A stretch of 64,000 nt of DNA from Candidatus Rokuibacteriota bacterium (GCA_016200085.1 JACQFL010000018.1:112006-176005); one strand, 5' to 3'; numbered from the stretch's first letter, positions 25,692 through 35,823 are shown. Numbers and translations are program-made. Notes: generated by a model not told the origin, from the letters alone.

Positions 25692-28040
25692 CTAGGAAGT
25701 TGTCGTGGGCGACAAGTAGCGCGCGACGCTGTTGCGGGTCATGTCGAGGAGCGACAGCGCATATTTAGTCGGAATATCAGCCTCGGCATCCCAGTAGGGG
25801 TTGTAGGGTTCAAGCTCACGATTCGTGAGAAGGATCACCGGAATGCGGTCGGATTCGAGGGAGCGGAAGAGGCGGAGCTCATCGACAGTGAAGGACTCAG
25901 TCGTCTTCGCGAAAATGAGATGGCAGGTGACCTTCGAATTCTCGAACTGCTTCCACGCGAGACGAAGATTGGTGACATCCTTCTCCGTAATGAGGCCGTG
26001 CTCGTCCTTGCACTCGCCGATCGCAAGCTCGATCTGCCCTCTCGGACCGTGCGAGAGGACGACCAGATCGGTCTCGCACTTGTGGTTCTTGAATTCGAGA
26101 TTCAAGGCGGTGGAGTACATGAAATGGGCCGAGTCGAGGACGCGGAGAAATTGGAGTAGCGTGAGAATAACGGGGATGGCGCCCTCCTGATGGTTGTCCT
26201 TGGCGAAGAGGCCGCTCTTCGCGAAGACCCACTCGGGACGGTCGCCCCGGAAGTCGGTGGCGATCCGCACCCCCAGATCCTCTTCGTGCATGCAGTACCC
26301 ACAGCGCCAGATCCCTTCGAACGCCCGGAGTAGAACGCGGGTTGTAAGGCCACAGTGGCCGCAGCGAACCTCCCGCTGCCGGCGCAGGATCCGGGGCCAG
26401 ACGCAGAGGCGGGGCCGGAGGATCTCCTTCTTCATGAGGAAGGTGAGCACATCGACAGGGGTGAGCTCGGGCGTCTTTCGTGACTCGATGTAGAGTTTCT
26501 TGAAGCGCCCGAATCCTTCCTTGCCGATCGCCTGGAGTGCCGCCTTCCATGTGATCGTGTCAGACGCCCGGAGATCCTTGATGAGCCGGCGGACGCCGGG
26601 GATCTTGAAGACCCGGCAGGCGTCGAGTGGCCGCATCTCCCGCATCTGCGTGATGATGCGGTCAGCGAGGATCCCGGCTGTGCTGAGCTCGGCCTCGATG
26701 CCGTGGAGTTCGAGGAGCTTCCGGAGGAGGTCGTGATGGGGCACGGGATAGAGGGATTCTGAAGAGTCGTGGAGCTGGATGGTAAGGGCAAGGCCCTCGG
26801 GGTCGGTCCGCAGCTTCCAGGGGTCGAAAGCGATCTCCCGGCTCAGGAACTCGTCGAGACCCCGCAACGGCGGGGGCTTCAAGGTGCGATCAGGGTATTC
26901 AAACTCGACCAAGGGGCTCACGACGGCTGCGAGATGCTGGAAGCCCGTGTGGCGACCGTAGGGATCATTGGAGACGGGCTTGGCCGGTAGCGCAAAAGAG
27001 ACCGTGGAGCGCTCGTAGTGGCGGTCGACGCTTGCGAGGACGCTCTGCGAGCTCAGGTAGAACTGGCTCGGAATGACGTTCAGGCCGTTCCAGATGACGG
27101 GATCGTAGCGGGAGAGCATCCGCTGCTTTTGGATCGCGAAGCGCCCGATGAGCGCCGGCACGTCAACCGCCGGATCATCGCGCCAGTGGACGCCTATCCA
27201 GGCCCGGTCGAGCGGGGGACGGGTCGGAATGGCGTCGAGGTGATGAAGCCACGTCTGAATGTAGTCGTGGAAGCGATCGAGGTGGTCGTAGGGAAGGTAA
27301 CGGAGGCTGGTGCCCGCCGCGCGGAGATTCCAGAACGCCACGAGGTCATCGAAGTCCCCGGCGCGCCCGATGTAGATGCCGTCGTCGTCACGGAGAGAGC
27401 CGCCCCACTGCTGGAGCCGATCGCCAGTGAGACGGAGAGGCGTGATCTTCTCAGTGAGCGCCGCTGGCACCGGACCACCCCGGGGCAGGGACGTCACCTC
27501 TGCCCGCAGACCTCGTTCGAAGGCCTTCCGGAAGTCATACTTGAGTTTCTCTTGGTCGGCCGATGGCAGTGCGCCGAAGGAGAGGGCGAAGAGCGTCGCG
27601 CACGGATCGTCATCGGCCCAATCGAGGAGCAAACAGTTGCTCTTGAAGTCCGGAGGTTTGTGGCGGAACTCGACGTCCCAGTAGTGGTCGACGATGTGGA
27701 TGATGTCGAGGATTCCTAAGTCGAGCTTCTTGGTGTGCCAGTCCTCGAAGAAAATCTCGTCGGCAAAATGCCCCGGCGTGCGGAGGTAGGGGTAGGAATC
27801 CAAGACAGCCTTAATGGCCGCTGTCTCGCCGACGGGCGTGAGGAGGTCGACGCTGAAGAGCTCGATCAACTGCTTGAGCAGGCTGGAATCCTGGCCAGCC
27901 GGCAGGATCGGATTGTAGATACCGCCCCAGAGCAAGGAGTTGAGCGTGGCGATTTTGACGAGAGCGCCCACGTCGCCCGGCTGTACCACAAAGCCGATGC
28001 GGAGGGGCCGATAGCGAACGGTGAGAGACGTGGTGGGCAT
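25692..28040 (-). CDS. Large zinc-ribbon / PD-(D/E)XK nuclease-like protein
   Basis: A 782-residue protein with an N-terminal segment RIGFVVQPGDVGALVKIATL followed by LLWGGIYNPILP, resembling a group of unnamed proteins I have seen only as hypotheticals. A zinc ribbon lies near residues 558-587 (CGHC ... CGYC). A probable PD-(D/E)XK core follows at about 653-690: CETDLVVLSHG then IELAIGECKDE, i.e. an acidic residue, then E-C-K. The architecture suggests DNA binding and cleavage, and a defence function is plausible from context. It is transcribed alone, away from the DUF262 genes. Confidence 0.6.
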   Translation of the reverse strand: MPTTSLTVRYRPLRIGFVVQPGDVGALVKIATLNSLLWGGIYNPILPAGQDSSLLKQLIELFSVDLLTPVGETAAIKAVLDSYPYLRTPGHFADEIFFEDWHTKKLDLGILDIIHIVDHYWDVEFRHKPPDFKSNCLLLDWADDDPCATLFALSFGALPSADQEKLKYDFRKAFERGLRAEVTSLPRGGPVPAALTEKITPLRLTGDRLQQWGGSLRDDDGIYIGRAGDFDDLVAFWNLRAAGTSLRYLPYDHLDRFHDYIQTWLHHLDAIPTRPPLDRAWIGVHWRDDPAVDVPALIGRFAIQKQRMLSRYDPVIWNGLNVIPSQFYLSSQSVLASVDRHYERSTVSFALPAKPVSNDPYGRHTGFQHLAAVVSPLVEFEYPDRTLKPPPLRGLDEFLSREIAFDPWKLRTDPEGLALTIQLHDSSESLYPVPHHDLLRKLLELHGIEAELSTAGILADRIITQMREMRPLDACRVFKIPGVRRLIKDLRASDTITWKAALQAIGKEGFGRFKKLYIESRKTPELTPVDVLTFLMKKEILRPRLCVWPRILRRQREVRCGHCGLTTRVLLRAFEGIWRCGYCMHEEDLGVRIATDFRGDRPEWVFAKSGLFAKDNHQEGAIPVILTLLQFLRVLDSAHFMYSTALNLEFKNHKCETDLVVLSHGPRGQIELAIGECKDEHGLITEKDVTNLRLAWKQFENSKVTCHLIFAKTTESFTVDELRLFRSLESDRIPVILLTNRELEPYNPYWDAEADIPTKYALSLLDMTRNSVARYLSPTTTS

Positions 28041-28167
28041 CGGTCAAATGATAACGGGCGGGCGTAATCGGCGTCCAGGAAGGCGCATGGCCCTACAGTC
28101 GCGGCTGCGGGGTGCGGCAAAGTGTTCTTTACGCGAGGGCCGACTTTCGATACTGTGAGGAGAATCT

Positions 28168-28326
28168 ATGGCGGTCGAACCCAACCTCAAGGCGTGGCAG
28201 CTCGTGGACCGCGCCGTCGGCCACCAACTCAGCGTACCCGAGTTCCAGCGGGACTTTGTCTGGAAGCCGACGAAAACCTGGAGCTGGTCGATTCAACCAA
28301 GAGCGAAAACGCTAACGGAACGGTAG
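28168..28326 (+). pseudogene. N-terminal remnant of a DUF262 (GmrS-like) gene
   Basis: An ATG at 28168 opens a 52-codon frame containing VGHQLSVPEFQRDFVWKP, the signature start of DUF262 proteins, and then stops at a TAG. The next gene starts 12 bases later with the same motif (YFLPAIQREFVWEP). This is the stump of a second, diverged DUF262 gene, left by deletion or recombination with its neighbour. Confidence 0.75.
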
Positions 28327-29784
28327 CAGCGACACCTATGGAATACAGAGCAGTCAGGATCAAGGACGTGATCAGCGGGATTAACAGGGACTACTTCCTG
28401 CCTGCGATCCAACGTGAGTTCGTGTGGGAACCCGACCAGATTGAGAAACTGTTCGATTCCATTCTCGGCGACTATCCGATCGGTTCATTCCTGTTCTGGA
28501 AAGTTGACGAAAAGAACAAAGAAGAGTGGACGACTTTTGAGTTCATCAGACAGTTCGACAAAGCCGACCCGCATAACCCAGAGGCGAGCCTTAAGGGGAT
28601 CGCCCGGGACATTTTCCTCGTCCTCGATGGTCAACAAAGGATGTCGTCCCTCTTCATCGGGCTGAAGGGGTCATATCGATGGTTCCACTACCGATGGAGA
28701 ACCGAAAAACTGTACTTGAACCTGCTGAAGCGGCCTGTGCCGAACGAGGCCGATCCCGAGGAACTGATTTACCAGTTCAAGTTCAGGGAATCGTCCGAAG
28801 CCAAGAGAGATGATGAGGTCTGGTACGAGGTCGGCAAGATCCTCGACTTCGACGATCCGGAAGACGCGAAGGCTGACATCAAAGCGTTGATCGCCCCGCT
28901 GGCCGAGCCGGACAAAGAGAACGCCAACAGGCTGATCGGTCGTCTTCACAACAAGATCCATACCCTGCCGACGATCAACTACTACGAGGAGAGGTCTCAG
29001 GACTACGATAAGGTCCTGACGGTCTTCGTGCGGGCGAATTCTGCCGGCACTCCGCTTGGCTACTCAGACTTGTTGCTCTCCACCGCAACGGCGAAGTGGG
29101 AGAAATTGAACGCCCGCGAGGAGATCGTGAAGTTGATGGATGATCTCAACGATTTGGGCGGCGGAGACGAGTACAAGTTCGGCAAAGATTTCGTGCTGAA
29201 AGCCAGTCTCTACCTGACGCAGGACTTGCCCATTCAGTACAAGGTGAAGAACTTCACGAGGTCGAATCTCCGCAAAATCGAGGACAACTGGGAGAACATC
29301 AAGACCTATTTGGCCACGACCGTTCGACTGGTGGCGAAGTTCGGCTACCGCTGGGAGAACATCGTTGCGCCATTGGCGCTCCTCCCGATCTCGTTCTGGT
29401 TGATGAAAAAGGGGAACGACACCTTCGATAAGTCATCCAGACGAGACGACGTTGCAGCACAGACCGAGGTCAAGAAATGGCTGACGCTTGCCCTGTTGAA
29501 GAACGCATTCGGCGGTTCTTCCGACACCACCCTCAAGAACCTGCGTGATGTTCTGCTGAAGATCACCACCTACAAGGCATTCCCGCTTAGCGAGTTGAAC
29601 GACGCCCTGGAAATCGAGGCCAAGCTCTCCGACGCCGAAATCGAGGATCTGCTTGCGTACAAGTATCGCGGTAAATACACGTACCTGGTTTTGTCGCTAC
29701 TCTACCCAGACCGTGACTGCGTAAGCTTCCCCGTCCGGTAGACAGTTCAGAAGTAGACTTTCGCCGGGTGGAGAGGAGCAGTCC

Positions 29785-30051
29785 ATGCGAAAGTCACGGT
29801 TCACGGAGAGCCAGATCGTCGCCATCCTGAAGCAAGGGGAGGCGGGCGTCCCGATCGCGGAGATCCTGCGGCAGCACAACATCAGCAAGGCGACGTACTT
29901 CCATTGGCGGTCGAAGTACGCCGGGGCGACGGTCGACGAGTTGAAACGGCTGAAGGAACTCGAGGCCGAGAACACGAAGCTGAAGCGGATGTACGCCGAG
30001 CTCGCCCTGGAGAACACGGCGATCAAGGACGTCTTGAGCCGAAAGCGATGA
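29785..30051 (+). CDS. IS3-family transposase OrfA
   Basis: An 88-residue protein: helix-turn-helix (SRFTESQIVAILKQGEAGV, IAEILRQHNISKATYFHWRSKY), then a leucine-zipper-like helix (LKRLKELEAENTKLKRMYAEL). It ends in an ATGA overlap with OrfB. This is the DNA-binding subunit of the IS3 transposase. Confidence 0.92.
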   Translation: MRKSRFTESQIVAILKQGEAGVPIAEILRQHNISKATYFHWRSKYAGATVDELKRLKELEAENTKLKRMYAELALENTAIKDVLSRKR

Positions 30052-30905
30052 CGCCGTCCGCGAAACGAGAAGCCCTGGCGGTGCTGGTGCAGGACCACGG
30101 CGTGCCGGTGCGGCGCGCCTGCCAGGCGGTGCGGCTCTCGCGGGCGGCGTACTACCGGCCTCCGCGCTCCCGGCTGGTGCACGACACCGACGTCGTCACC
30201 GCGTTGAATGAGGTGGTTGGGCGACACAGCCGCTGGGGGTTCTGGAAGTGCTTCTATCGCCTGCGCCGCGCCGGGCATCGGTGGAATCACAAGCGCGTGC
30301 ACCGTGTGTACTGTGCCCTGCGGCTCAATCTGCCGCGGCGCACGCGACGACGCGTCCCCACGCGCCGCCGCCACCCGCTGGTGGCCCCGGCGCGCCTCAA
30401 CGAGACCTGGGCGCTCGATTTCATGGCGGACGCCCTGTACGACGGCCGCAGCTTTCGGACCTTCAATGTCCTCGACGAGGGCAATCGGGAGAGCCTCGCG
30501 ATCGACGTTGGGACGTCGATCCCGAGCGCGCGGGTCATTCGCGTCCTCGATGAGCTCATTCAGCTGCATGGCCGCCCCGCCCGGGTGCGCGTCGACAATG
30601 GGCCCGAGCTCACCGCCGAGACCTTCGTCGAGTGGTGCGCGGCGCAGCGCATCGCCATCGGCTACATCCAGCCCGGGAAGCCGGATCAGAACGCCTTCAT
30701 CGAGCGGTTCAATCGCACGTTTCGCGAAGAGGTCCTCGACGCCTATCTCTTTGACTCCCTCGAACAGGTGCAGGAGATCACCGACGCCTGGCTTGCGACC
30801 TACAACACGGAGCGGCCCCATGACAGCCTCGGCCAGGTGCCGCCGCTCGTGTTTCTGCCGAGGCCCAATGCCCCCGCGGAGTCTAGTTTTGAAGTGTCTA
30901 CTTGA
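30048..30905 (+). CDS. IS3-family transposase OrfB (DDE integrase)
   Basis: A 285-residue protein with an rve integrase core: WALDFMADAL (first Asp), RVDNGPELTAETF (second Asp), and PDQNAFIERFNRTFREEVL (Glu), completing the DDE triad. An HTH_21-like N-terminal region (VRRACQAVRLSRAAYYRPPR) precedes it. The start ATG overlaps the OrfA stop. The OrfAB fusion is probably made by programmed frameshifting, as in other IS3 elements. Confidence 0.93.
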   Translation: MTPSAKREALAVLVQDHGVPVRRACQAVRLSRAAYYRPPRSRLVHDTDVVTALNEVVGRHSRWGFWKCFYRLRRAGHRWNHKRVHRVYCALRLNLPRRTRRRVPTRRRHPLVAPARLNETWALDFMADALYDGRSFRTFNVLDEGNRESLAIDVGTSIPSARVIRVLDELIQLHGRPARVRVDNGPELTAETFVEWCAAQRIAIGYIQPGKPDQNAFIERFNRTFREEVLDAYLFDSLEQVQEITDAWLATYNTERPHDSLGQVPPLVFLPRPNAPAESSFEVST

Positions 30906-31441
30906 CGGGGAAGCTTACGACTGGAAGGACACGAGTTTCCACGAAGACCACATCTTCCCCGCATCCGAGTTCGGCGTTCGCGGACTGCGAAAGCTGGGGT
31001 ACGACAACCAAAAGATTCAACGCTATCTGTCGCGATTCAACACGGTTCTCAATTTGGAACTGCTGACGGATACGGAGAACCTGTCGAAGAATTCCACTCC
31101 GTTCAGCAAATGGATCGCCGGCAGGGACGATGGGTTCAAAAGGAGACACCTGATCCCTGAACTGGATTCCTACGATCTGAACGCCTTCGAGGACTTCGCC
31201 GAGGCAAGAAAGCAACTCTTGGTGAAGCGGTTCAAGGCGATTTGAGAGCGCCAGGGTTAATTGACCAGCCACCAACGATCAGGGTTCTCCGCGAGTGAGC
31301 AGCGGTCGTGGAGTCTCGTAGTGGAGAGAACTCGAGCTCGAGTCCTACGCGGCGTTTGTGCGCTCGTACGGGACCGAGGTTGCGTGTGACGCAAGCTTGC
31401 CCGCCTTGTGATGACGCCATCGACCGGACAACGCTCAGCGC

Positions 31442-31651
31442 ATGTCCTTGCGCGACGACGATATCGACGAGTTCAGGCAAATCTATGAAGAGGAGTTCGG
31501 AGAGTTGCTTTCACACGGGGAAGCCCGGGCAATGGCTAGCCGGGTGCTTCACCTATATAGAATCCTCGCCCGGCCCCTGCCGAGTGAGCTGAAGGGTACC
31601 CTTGAAGACGCCGGCGCAAGCTCTAAAATCAATATAGACGATAGGGGGTAA
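31442..31651 (+). CDS. Small hypothetical protein upstream of recombinase
   Basis: A 69-residue protein ([40 protein letters not shown]). Such short acidic proteins with an ELYxxEFGExxSxxEA pattern are often encoded just before serine recombinases in mobile elements, but their function is unknown. It lies 67 bases upstream of the large recombinase. Confidence 0.65.
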   Translation: MSLRDDDIDEFRQIYEEEFGELLSHGEARAMASRVLHLYRILARPLPSELKGTLEDAGASSKINIDDRG

Positions 31652-31718
31652 TCGACCCTCAGGGACACGGCCCCCAAATCGTCACCAAAGGTCGAAGGAG
31701 AAATCTCATGTAGGACAG

Positions 31719-33317
31719 ATGCGATATTTCATTTATTGTCGTAGGTCCTCCGAAGCTGAAGATCGACAGATCCTTTCGATTGAGTCGCAACGCCGAGAAC
31801 TCGAGAAGACATGTCTGTCGAGAGCAGGCGACGAGGTTATCGGTGTCTACGAAGAATCGTTCAGCGCGAAGGCACCGGGCCGGACGCTCTTCAATGAGAT
31901 GCTCCAGCGAATCGAGAAAGGCCAGGCGGACGGCATCATCGCCTGGCATCCGGACCGCTTGGCGCGTAACTCGATCGACGGCGGGCGGATTATCTACTTG
32001 TTGGACAAGAAGCTCCTCAAGGACCTGAGATTCGCGACGTTCACCTTCGAGAACAATCCCCAGGGCAAATTCATGCTGTCAATCACCTTCGGCTACTCGA
32101 AGTACTACGTTGACAGCTTGAGCGAGAACGTGAAGCGCGGTAACCGGACGAAACTGGAGAACGGCTGGCGCCCGAATAAAGCTCCGATCGGTTATCTGAA
32201 TGACAAAGCGACGAGGACGATCGTTCCCGACCCTGAGAGATTTCCGATCATCCGGCGGATGTGGGGCCTCATGCTCACGGGGGCGTACGCGCCGCGGAAG
32301 ATCTTCGAAATGGCGAGATTCGAGTGGGGCCTGCGGACGGTTCGCTCGAAGCGAAGTGGGGATAAGCCCATTGCCCTGAGCGCCGTCTACACCATCTTCA
32401 CGAACCCGTTCTACGCCGGCATCGTGGAGTGGGGCGGAAAGACGTATCCGGGCAAGCACGAGCCAATGGTGACCCTAAACGAATTCGATCGGGTGCAGGG
32501 TCTGATGGGCCGGAGAGGTCGGCCCCGGGCAAAGCGCCGAGAGTTCGCGTTCACCGGGATGATGCGTTGCGGAGAGTGTGGGCTCATGGTCACCGCGGAG
32601 GAAAAGGTGAATCGGTTCGGATCGCGCTACGTCTACTACCATTGCACGAAGAGGCGTGTCGACTATCGCTGCCGGCAGCCGTATGTGGCCGTTCTCTCTT
32701 TGGAGCGCCAGATGCTGACGTACCTCGAAAATATCGCAGTTCCCGACAGACTTCATCGATGGGGGCTTGATCGGTTGGAACGGGATGTGTCAACGCAACG
32801 GGACGACACGGCCGCAAAGCGGCTCGCGCTTGAGAGGGCAGAGCAGGCCGTTAACCGAGGTCTGGAGAATCTGACGCGCCTTCGAGTGCGCGATCTCATC
32901 TCAGATGAGGAATTTGTAGCGCAGCGGGAGGAGTTTCAGCGTGAGCAGATCCGGCTACGCCAAAGCCTTGCTTCGCTAGAAGCGACGGGGTCGACGTTCG
33001 AACCCGCCCGTTTGATCATTTCGTTCGCTAGTAGAGCGGCGAAATGGTTCAAAGAAGGCGACTTAGAAGCCAAGCGCCTGATCTTTGAAATTGTCGGTTC
33101 GAACCCTGTGCTGAGAAATGGAATGCTAAGTCTTGATGCGGCGAAATGGTTTCGGCGCTGGGAGAAAACGCCGTCTCATTCTGATCTGTTGGCAGTCGTA
33201 GAGGATGTTAGAACCCTAAAGGACGACAGGGAGCTGATTAAGACAATTCACGGAATCAAGCGGCTGCTTGAGAAGGTCGAGTCGGAACGCTTGAATCGAG
33301 TGGTGAATGTTGCCTGA
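31719..33317 (+). CDS. Large serine recombinase
   Basis: A 532-residue recombinase. The catalytic domain begins [20 protein letters not shown] (nucleophile Ser10) and continues with [15 protein letters not shown] recombinase domain follows ([13 protein letters not shown]), then a zinc ribbon ([25 protein letters not shown]) and a coiled coil (~360-440). It is probably the integrase of a nested element. GGGGGTAATC occurs both just upstream (31644) and just downstream (33325) of the gene and could be part of an att site. Confidence 0.9.
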   Translation: MRYFIYCRRSSEAEDRQILSIESQRRELEKTCLSRAGDEVIGVYEESFSAKAPGRTLFNEMLQRIEKGQADGIIAWHPDRLARNSIDGGRIIYLLDKKLLKDLRFATFTFENNPQGKFMLSITFGYSKYYVDSLSENVKRGNRTKLENGWRPNKAPIGYLNDKATRTIVPDPERFPIIRRMWGLMLTGAYAPRKIFEMARFEWGLRTVRSKRSGDKPIALSAVYTIFTNPFYAGIVEWGGKTYPGKHEPMVTLNEFDRVQGLMGRRGRPRAKRREFAFTGMMRCGECGLMVTAEEKVNRFGSRYVYYHCTKRRVDYRCRQPYVAVLSLERQMLTYLENIAVPDRLHRWGLDRLERDVSTQRDDTAAKRLALERAEQAVNRGLENLTRLRVRDLISDEEFVAQREEFQREQIRLRQSLASLEATGSTFEPARLIISFASRAAKWFKEGDLEAKRLIFEIVGSNPVLRNGMLSLDAAKWFRRWEKTPSHSDLLAVVEDVRTLKDDRELIKTIHGIKRLLEKVESERLNRVVNVA

Positions 33318-33476
33318 ACCCTCCGGGGGTAATCCACTGGCCGACTGCGCGGATGACGTCGTTCTCGCACATTGATCGTAAGACGGAAGAGTGAGGACAT
33401 CAAGGCGGGCAAACTTGCCCGTGAGGCACAATTGCCCTTCTTTGATGCGTGATGCGGAGTCTCTAGGCTTCGCGTC

Positions 33477-34442
33477 ATGGAAACACAAAACGATCTGCTC
33501 GTTCTCGCCGAGCACTATCACGCGGGCCTTCCGGAGAGAGTCCGGACATACCTCAACGGTCGCGGCATCCCCGACAACGTGATCGCCCGGCGGCGCCTTG
33601 GCTGGAACGGGTCGCGCATCACGATTCCGATTCAGAACCGAGCTGGTGAGGTCGCGTTCTTCAAGCTCGCCAAAGATCCGGAGGACCACAGCCCAAGCCC
33701 TAAGATGCTGGCGCCCCGGGGTGTTCGGTACGAGCTCTACGGCTGGGACTCCCTCCTGCGCCGGCCCGAAGGAATCGTGATCTGCGAGGGCGAGTTCGAC
33801 CGCCTGGTTCTCGAGGCTCAGGGCTTACCCGCCGTGACTTCGACCGGCGGTGCCGGAACCTTCCGCCGTGACTGGATCCAGGACTTTGAAGGAATCAAGG
33901 CGGTCTACATCTGCTTCGATCGTGACGAGGCAGGGCGCCGGGGCGCGCTCCGCGTAGGCGGCCTCATCGCTCACGCCAAGGTGGTCACGCTGCCCGAGGA
34001 GGCCGGCGAAGGCGGCGATGTGACGGACTTCTTCGTGCGGCTGGGCCGGAGCCGGGAAGACTTCGAGAAGCTTCAGGCTGCGGCGCCGCCCGTGCCGCCC
34101 GACCCCGAAGTCGCGTCCAGCCGGACGAGAACATGGCGGGCCAGTGACCCGTCCCGCGAACGGATCGAGCGCATCAAGCGCGACGTGCCTATTGCGGACG
34201 TGATCGGGCAGCGCCTGGAGCTCTGGCGCTCGGGGAGCGTCCTCGTCGGACGCTGCCCCTTCCACGAGGACCGTCAGCCATCGCTTGCCGTCTACCCGGA
34301 GACAAGGACGTTCTACTGCTTCGGCTGCTACAAGCACGGCGACGTGATCACGTTCGTGCGGGAACTCAATCACCTGAGCTTCCCGGAGGCCCTGGACGCC
34401 CTCGAGAAGCTTATCCCTCACCATGACAGAGAACCACGATGA
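33477..34442 (+). CDS. Toprim-CHC2 primase-like protein with inverted domain order
   Basis: A 321-residue protein. A Toprim domain comes first: EGIVICEGEFDRLVLEAQG (catalytic Glu104) and VYICFDRDEAGRRGA (D148/D150). A CHC2-type zinc finger comes last: C260-P-F-H263 and C281-F-G-C284 in the GRCPFHEDRQPSLAV ... TFYCFGCYKHGDVI context. DnaG has the zinc finger at the N-terminus, so the order is permuted. No RNA-polymerase core domain is obvious between them. It overlaps the downstream ATPase gene by 20 bases, pointing to element replication. Confidence 0.85.
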   Translation: METQNDLLVLAEHYHAGLPERVRTYLNGRGIPDNVIARRRLGWNGSRITIPIQNRAGEVAFFKLAKDPEDHSPSPKMLAPRGVRYELYGWDSLLRRPEGIVICEGEFDRLVLEAQGLPAVTSTGGAGTFRRDWIQDFEGIKAVYICFDRDEAGRRGALRVGGLIAHAKVVTLPEEAGEGGDVTDFFVRLGRSREDFEKLQAAAPPVPPDPEVASSRTRTWRASDPSRERIERIKRDVPIADVIGQRLELWRSGSVLVGRCPFHEDRQPSLAVYPETRTFYCFGCYKHGDVITFVRELNHLSFPEALDALEKLIPHHDREPR

Positions 34443-35823
34443 GTATGGCGCTCGGCCGAAGGGAGCGCGGACAGTCCCGATCGTATCGGCCATCTGGGAG
34501 AACGGCACCATCGTCGAGACGGTGTACCGCCCGCAAGAGTCGAGGACCGCGCTTGTTATCTGGAAGAATGATGCCTGGCACTACCAAGTGGAGCCGGTTG
34601 AGCTGAGTCCGGGCCGTATCGCGGTGCCGTACTCGCCCTACAACAATCTCTTGCGGAACAACGTCGTCCTCCTGCCCTCCGAGCCGGAGGAGTACGGCTC
34701 GGAGGCGAGCCTCCTCGCAGAGATTCAGGCCTTCATCCACCGCTACGTGGACGTAAGCCCGCTCTTCGAGAAGATTGCGAGCTACTACGTGCTCCTCTCC
34801 TGGATCTACGACGGCTTCAATGAGCTGCCGTATCTCCGCCTGCGCGGTGACCCGGGGAGCGGCAAGACCCGCTTCCTCCTCATCGTGGGCTCGCTCTGCT
34901 ATAAGCCGATGTTTGCGAGCGGCGCCTCGACGGTGTCGCCGCTCTTCCGGATCCTCGATACTTTCCGGGGCACGCTCATCATCGACGAAGCGGACTTCCG
35001 CCTGAGCGACGAGCGCGCGGAGATCGTGAAGATCCTGAACAACGGCAACGCGAGAGGCTTTCCGGTGCTCCGCAGCGAGGCCACGCCGACCCGGGAGTTC
35101 AACCCGAGGGCCTATGCAGTCTTCGGGCCGAAGCTCGTGGCCACGCGCCGGCCATTCGAGGACCGGGCGCTTGAGAGCCGGTGCATCACGGAGGAGATGG
35201 GACAATACAAGCTGCGCGAGGACGTGCCGATCAACTTGCCCGCGGCGCATAAGGACGAGGCACTTCATCTGCGAAACAAACTGCTCCTCTTCCGGTTCCG
35301 AAATCTCCACAAACGCAAGCCGAACGAAAATCTCGTCGACCGGAGCATCGAGCCCCGCCTAAACCAGATCTTCGTGCCGCTCTTGAGCATCGTCGACGAC
35401 GGAGAGGCACGGGCAGAGCTCAGAGCGCTCGCGAGGCGCTACGACCGCGAGATGGTCACCGAGCGGGGTATGGACATGGAAGCGCAGATCCTCGAGATCA
35501 TCCGAGAGATGGTGGCGTTACCTGATCAGCACCTCTCGATCAAAGAGATCGCGAGCTGGTTTAGCGACCGCCATGGCACCGACTATCAGCGGCCGGTTAC
35601 CCCGAAGTGGATCGGCTCCGTGATTCGGACCCGACTCCAACTCAGGACACGGAAGAGCGACGGGGTCTTCATCATTCCACGGGAGGAGATGCCAAAGCTC
35701 GTGCGCCTCTATGAGAAGTACGGACTCGCCCGCGAGGGCGCCGAGGAGGGAAACGGAGGCAGCACCACCGCCCCGTCGCCGGCCGCGGTGGATGGACTTC
35801 AGGGAGTTCAGGGACTTCTCTGA
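34423..35823 (+). CDS. AAA+ ATPase, probable replicative helicase partner
   Basis: A 466-residue protein with Walker A at 142-150 (GDPGSGKTR) and Walker B at 184-191 (TLIIDEAD). A sensor-like region (FNPRAYAVFGPKLVATR, FEDRALESRCI) and a C-terminal winged-helix-like part (DQHLSIKEIASWFSDRHG) follow. Proteins of this kind pair with Toprim/primase genes in phages and plasmids. The 20-base overlap with the Toprim-CHC2 gene supports a primase-helicase pair. Confidence 0.75.
   Translation: MTENHDEYGARPKGARTVPIVSAIWENGTIVETVYRPQESRTALVIWKNDAWHYQVEPVELSPGRIAVPYSPYNNLLRNNVVLLPSEPEEYGSEASLLAEIQAFIHRYVDVSPLFEKIASYYVLLSWIYDGFNELPYLRLRGDPGSGKTRFLLIVGSLCYKPMFASGASTVSPLFRILDTFRGTLIIDEADFRLSDERAEIVKILNNGNARGFPVLRSEATPTREFNPRAYAVFGPKLVATRRPFEDRALESRCITEEMGQYKLREDVPINLPAAHKDEALHLRNKLLLFRFRNLHKRKPNENLVDRSIEPRLNQIFVPLLSIVDDGEARAELRALARRYDREMVTERGMDMEAQILEIIREMVALPDQHLSIKEIASWFSDRHGTDYQRPVTPKWIGSVIRTRLQLRTRKSDGVFIIPREEMPKLVRLYEKYGLAREGAEEGNGGSTTAPSPAAVDGLQGVQGLL

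Larger units (their letters stand above)
29720..30919 (+). mobile_element. IS3-family insertion sequence, 1200 bp
   Basis: The ends are ~40-bp imperfect inverted repeats (29720-29759 and 30880-30919; five mismatches), starting CGTAAGCTTCCCCGTC and continuing with GTAGACA and TAGACT blocks. A 4-bp direct repeat ACTG flanks the element (29716-29719 and 30920-30923). It carries two overlapping frames, as is typical for IS3 elements. The clean reading frame on excision shows that the insertion is recent. Confidence 0.9.
28338..31245 (+). pseudogene. DUF262-HNH (GmrSD-like) gene interrupted by an IS3-family element
   Basis: The first part (28338-29719) has the DUF262 motifs LPAIQREFVW (residues 21-30) and VLDGQQRMSSL (nucleotide-binding DGQQR). 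The second part (30924-31245) carries the C-terminal nuclease motif FHEDHIFPAS of the DUF1524/HNH type. A 1200-bp insertion sequence (29720-30919) separates them. Removing it with one copy of the 4-bp target repeat joins the codons GAC-TG/G-AAG in frame (D-W-K-D), giving a protein of about 567 residues. GmrSD-type enzymes are type IV restriction systems against glucosylated DNA. As it stands the gene is broken, unless the N-terminal piece acts alone. Confidence 0.88.
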
